From: Bacteroidota bacterium
GTDB lineage: Bacteria > Bacteroidota > Bacteroidia > Bacteroidales > WCHB1-69
DNA: 5,818 nt
NCBI GenBank assembly: GCA_023459435.1
Contig: JAEWUL010000189.1
Span: 1-5,818, forward strand
Direction: 5' to 3'
Part shown: positions 3,147-5,818 of the stretch, piece by piece
How the letters are laid out: each line of letters begins with the position of its first letter
How positions within the stretch are numbered: position 1 is the first letter of the stretch
Translations under genes and position numbers: made by a program
Notes under the pieces: generated by a model
Seen by the model: only the letters and a program-made list of their open reading frames with translations
Told to the model about the DNA's origin: nothing
Database searches by the model: none

Positions 3147-5818
3147 TTAGCAAATTAGGGCGTCATATAAAATTTCGATGGGGTGGAATGAGGGTTCATG
3201 GGTTCCATCTTTGATTTGATGGCGGCAGCTGGTGCCACATGCGGATATCAGGGTTCCTTCCTCCCGATATTTGATTGCCGGAAACAATTTTAAATCTCCG
3301 ATTTTTTGGGATAGGTCATAGTGTTCCTTTTCAAACCCAAAAGAACCGGCCATTCCACAACAGCCATCTTCAATCAACTCAACCGAGTAATTTTTTGGAA
3401 TTTGCATCATTTTGACACTTATCGTCTTATCAGAGAGCGCTTTTTGATAACAATGAGCATGAAAAATAATCTTTTTTGCGTCATTTGTAAATGATTTTGA
3501 ACCAATATTACCCTTTTCAAATTCACGAACAATGAACTCATCGATCAATAAACAATGGGATTGGATTTGAAGCGCCCTTTTTTTCAGCTCTCCCTGCAAT
3601 AAATCCGGATATTCATCTCTGAATGAGAGTATTGCAGAGGGTTCAATCCCTAAAAGTGGAGTGCTTGAAGTGATGACATCTTTATAAATCTCAATATTTT
3701 TCTCAGCACATTTTCTTGCACTTTTGAGCATTCCTTTAGAGAGATAGGTTCTGCCACTAAATGCTGAAGAGATCATTTCAACCTGATAACCAAGACGTTC
3801 CAGTAAAAGTATCGCTTTTATTCCGATCTCCACATCATTAAAATTGATGAATTCATCAGGGAAAAGGTACACTTTTCGATCAAAAACAGGTTTTTCTTTT
3901 CGTTTTTGATGCCATTTTAATAAAGTGTAGCTTTGAATCTCAGGTAAACTTCGATCCACAGCAAAACCAATCCCCTTTATAAACCATTTTGATACCGTTT
4001 TTTGAGTGATCACAAAATTATAGATGGAAGAGAAATTGACGCCCAGCTGATTAAATCTGGGGTAGTTTCCAATGATCCATGACCTGAACGGGATTCGATG
4101 TCGGGTGTAGTATTGTTGAAGAAATTCAGCTTTTAACTTGGTTAAGTCAACCTGTGACGGACATTCCGCTTTGCACGCTTTGCAGGAGAGGCACCACGAC
4201 AAGATCTCATACAATTCGTGATCATCATATTTTAAATTTGCCGATTTTTCCTTAGATGATTGAGAAAAATATGGATTTTCACGGGAACTATTCAGGATCA
4301 TTTCCCGAAGCAAATTGGCTCGGGCTCTGGTGCTGTAATACTCTTCATTCATAGCCTGATAAGAGGGACACATCGTTCCGGTTTGCAGCGATGATATCCG
4401 GCAATCTCCTGAATTACAACATTTTTTGAGCGCATTTACCAATCCATCCGTTTCAGAGAAATCGTAAAACGAATCGATAGTAACCGGTTTATCCTGAGGT
4501 GTTTCTCTTAAAAATTGATCCATTCTGGGCGTTTCCACAATTTTTCCGGGATTCAGAATCCGGTGCGGATCAAAAATATTTTTAAGTTCAATAAACTTCT
4601 GATAGATCCTGTCGCCCAGCATCAAAGGGATAAATTCCCCTCTTAACCGGCCATCGCCGTGCTCACCGCTGAGTGAACCTCCATATTTTTTGACTAAGTG
4701 GGCATCTTTTTCAGCCAATTCCCGAAACAATTCAAAATGTTTCTGATTCCGGAAATCGAGCACCGGCTTTTTATGGATCTCACCGGTCGAAATATGACCA
4801 TAAGCCACTATCGAGATCCCTCGATCTTTGCAAATAGCTTCAAATTCAGCAAAATAGGCGGGTAAAAATTCAGGAAGCACAACACTATCCTCCACAAAAG
4901 ATTTAGGTTTTGCGGGTCCCTTCATGTTTGACATGATTCCCAGACCCGATTTTCGGATTTGCCAGATTTTATTGAGGTCTGAGCCCCGAAGTATCGGATA
5001 GGAGTAGCCCATATCCTGTTGTTGAAGTGCATCTATACAGTTTTGGCATTTTTCACTTAGAGCGACTTCAGTTTCCTCACTAAATTCAATCGCTAAAATA
5101 TGGATCGGTCTCCCCTCCTCTTCGGTATTTAAAACCGAAACATTCTCTTTTTGGGAACTATTTTGAAGACTCAACTGAATAATCTGATTATCAATCAATT
5201 CAACTGCAGTGGGTTGAAACCCGAGTGCAATCAGATTTCCTTTCAAAACCTCATCAATGGAATCGCAATGGACTCCAATTACCGCTTTTTGTAAAGAAAG
5301 GACGGGTGAAAGCTGAAGTTTAATATCGGTAATAAACGCCAGCGTTCCTTCAGATCCGGCCAGTAAGGTACACAAATTGAAAGGTGTATCAGGATATTTT
5401 TCAGGATTAATATACTGATTAGTAATTATTTCATCTATAGCATAACCGGAATTTCTTCTTTTGATTTGCTGATTGGGAAACTGATTTGCAATCTCCTTTT
5501 GAATCTCAGCGGGATGCAATAAAGAAAAAATGGATCTATATATCTCAGATTCATAAGTATTTGCAGCCAATAATTGATCTAACTTATTTAATGACAGATC
5601 TTTAAAATGGACAAAAGAGCCATCTGATAAAAAACCTTTAGCTTCCAGAACATGGTGACGTGTACTTCCGTAGATCAAAGAGTTGCCGCCACAGGAGTTA
5701 TTTCCGAACATTCCACCGATACAGGCGCGATTTGAGGTAGAGGTTTCCGGAGCAAAAAACAGTTGATACGGTTTCAGAATTTGATTCAAATCATCTCTCA
5801 CAACGCCCGCCTGAACCC
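3147..5818 (-). CDS. FAD-linked oxidase fused to Fe-S (GlpC-like) domain, YdiJ/D-2-hydroxyacid dehydrogenase type; N-terminus beyond window
   Basis: At least 889 residues are visible; the frame stays open to the right edge with VQAGV ahead of RDDLN, matching the conserved family stretch, so the true start lies outside. Numbering from the GTG codon at 5801: FAD-binding loop PETSTSNRACIGGMFGNNSC at 18-37; FAD_oxidase_C domain to about 425, with GHISTGEIH (His336, His343) and SGEHGDG (Glu380, His381) as probable metal/substrate residues, ending in IFDPHRILNPGKI; Fe-S region with Cys462, Cys467, Cys478-Pro and the canonical CxxCxxCxxxCP (537, 540, 543, 547); a first CCG-like module (about 643-700) lacking its cysteines; a second, intact CCG module (Cys784, Cys814-Cys815-Gly, Cys855, Cys859). 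The family oxidises D-2-hydroxy acids such as D-2-hydroxyglutarate or D-lactate and passes electrons through Fe-S clusters to the respiratory chain. The substrate is not determinable here. It has no signal peptide in the visible part and converges on the SDR gene. Confidence 0.92.
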   Translation of the reverse strand, partial: VQAGVVRDDLNQILKPYQLFFAPETSTSNRACIGGMFGNNSCGGNSLIYGSTRHHVLEAKGFLSDGSFVHFKDLSLNKLDQLLAANTYESEIYRSIFSLLHPAEIQKEIANQFPNQQIKRRNSGYAIDEIITNQYINPEKYPDTPFNLCTLLAGSEGTLAFITDIKLQLSPVLSLQKAVIGVHCDSIDEVLKGNLIALGFQPTAVELIDNQIIQLSLQNSSQKENVSVLNTEEEGRPIHILAIEFSEETEVALSEKCQNCIDALQQQDMGYSYPILRGSDLNKIWQIRKSGLGIMSNMKGPAKPKSFVEDSVVLPEFLPAYFAEFEAICKDRGISIVAYGHISTGEIHKKPVLDFRNQKHFELFRELAEKDAHLVKKYGGSLSGEHGDGRLRGEFIPLMLGDRIYQKFIELKNIFDPHRILNPGKIVETPRMDQFLRETPQDKPVTIDSFYDFSETDGLVNALKKCCNSGDCRISSLQTGTMCPSYQAMNEEYYSTRARANLLREMILNSSRENPYFSQSSKEKSANLKYDDHELYEILSWCLSCKACKAECPSQVDLTKLKAEFLQQYYTRHRIPFRSWIIGNYPRFNQLGVNFSSIYNFVITQKTVSKWFIKGIGFAVDRSLPEIQSYTLLKWHQKRKEKPVFDRKVYLFPDEFINFNDVEIGIKAILLLERLGYQVEMISSAFSGRTYLSKGMLKSARKCAEKNIEIYKDVITSSTPLLGIEPSAILSFRDEYPDLLQGELKKRALQIQSHCLLIDEFIVREFEKGNIGSKSFTNDAKKIIFHAHCYQKALSDKTISVKMMQIPKNYSVELIEDGCCGMAGSFGFEKEHYDLSQKIGDLKLFPAIKYREEGTLISACGTSCRHQIKDGTHEPSFHPIEILYDALIC

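Noticed and set aside
5799..5801. GTG as the start codon of the flavin/Fe-S gene
   Set aside because: The frame continues upstream as VQAGV, which matches the family's conserved sequence before RDDLN, and the FAD-binding domain would otherwise lack its first half. The gene is simply cut by the edge.

Overview
The window looks like chromosomal DNA of a Bacteroidota bacterium (Flavobacteriia/Cytophagia-like; genus not determinable). Four observations support this. One gene ends in a CHU_C / gliding-motility-associated C-terminal domain, typical of type IX secretion clients in this phylum. Starts lack clear Shine-Dalgarno sequences. Two intergenic boxes match the Bacteroidota -7 promoter consensus TAnnTTTG. 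Base composition is fairly AT-rich. Nothing suggests a phage, transposon, CRISPR array or RNA gene.

Layout. (1) Positions 1-1503, minus strand: an ECF sigma factor (958-1497) followed two bases later by a predicted membrane-anchored anti-sigma-like protein (44-955). That protein has a cytoplasmic N-terminus, one membrane span, a long Pro/Thr/Asn/Lys-rich linker and a C-terminal CHU_C domain. A possible third gene starts at 33 and leaves the window. (2) Positions 1555-2259, minus strand: a six-span membrane protein whose last spans resemble the eukaryotic Mpv17/PMP22 family. A 7-bp-arm inverted repeat separates it from the sigma gene. (3) Positions 2260-2367: a divergent promoter region with one TAnnTTTG box facing each way. 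(4) Positions 2368-3087, plus strand: a classical short-chain dehydrogenase/reductase with an intact catalytic tetrad. (5) Positions 3087-3146: the gap between convergent genes, built almost wholly from in-register GGCTAAA/GGCTAAG heptads. (6) Positions 3147-5818, minus strand: most of a large flavin/iron-sulfur dehydrogenase (YdiJ/GlcD-GlpC type), with its N-terminus beyond the right edge.

How they fit. The sigma and anti-sigma-like genes form the only clear functional unit. I infer a trans-envelope signalling pair in which an extracytoplasmic CHU_C domain senses something at the cell surface and the N-terminus controls the sigma factor. The Mpv17-like gene lies upstream on the same strand and could be co-transcribed, but nothing shows a functional link. 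The SDR and the flavin/Fe-S dehydrogenase are convergent housekeeping-type oxidoreductases. The most unusual items are the CHU_C-tailed anti-sigma architecture, the bacterial Mpv17-like protein, the heptad array, and the cysteine-free first CCG-like module of the Fe-S enzyme.
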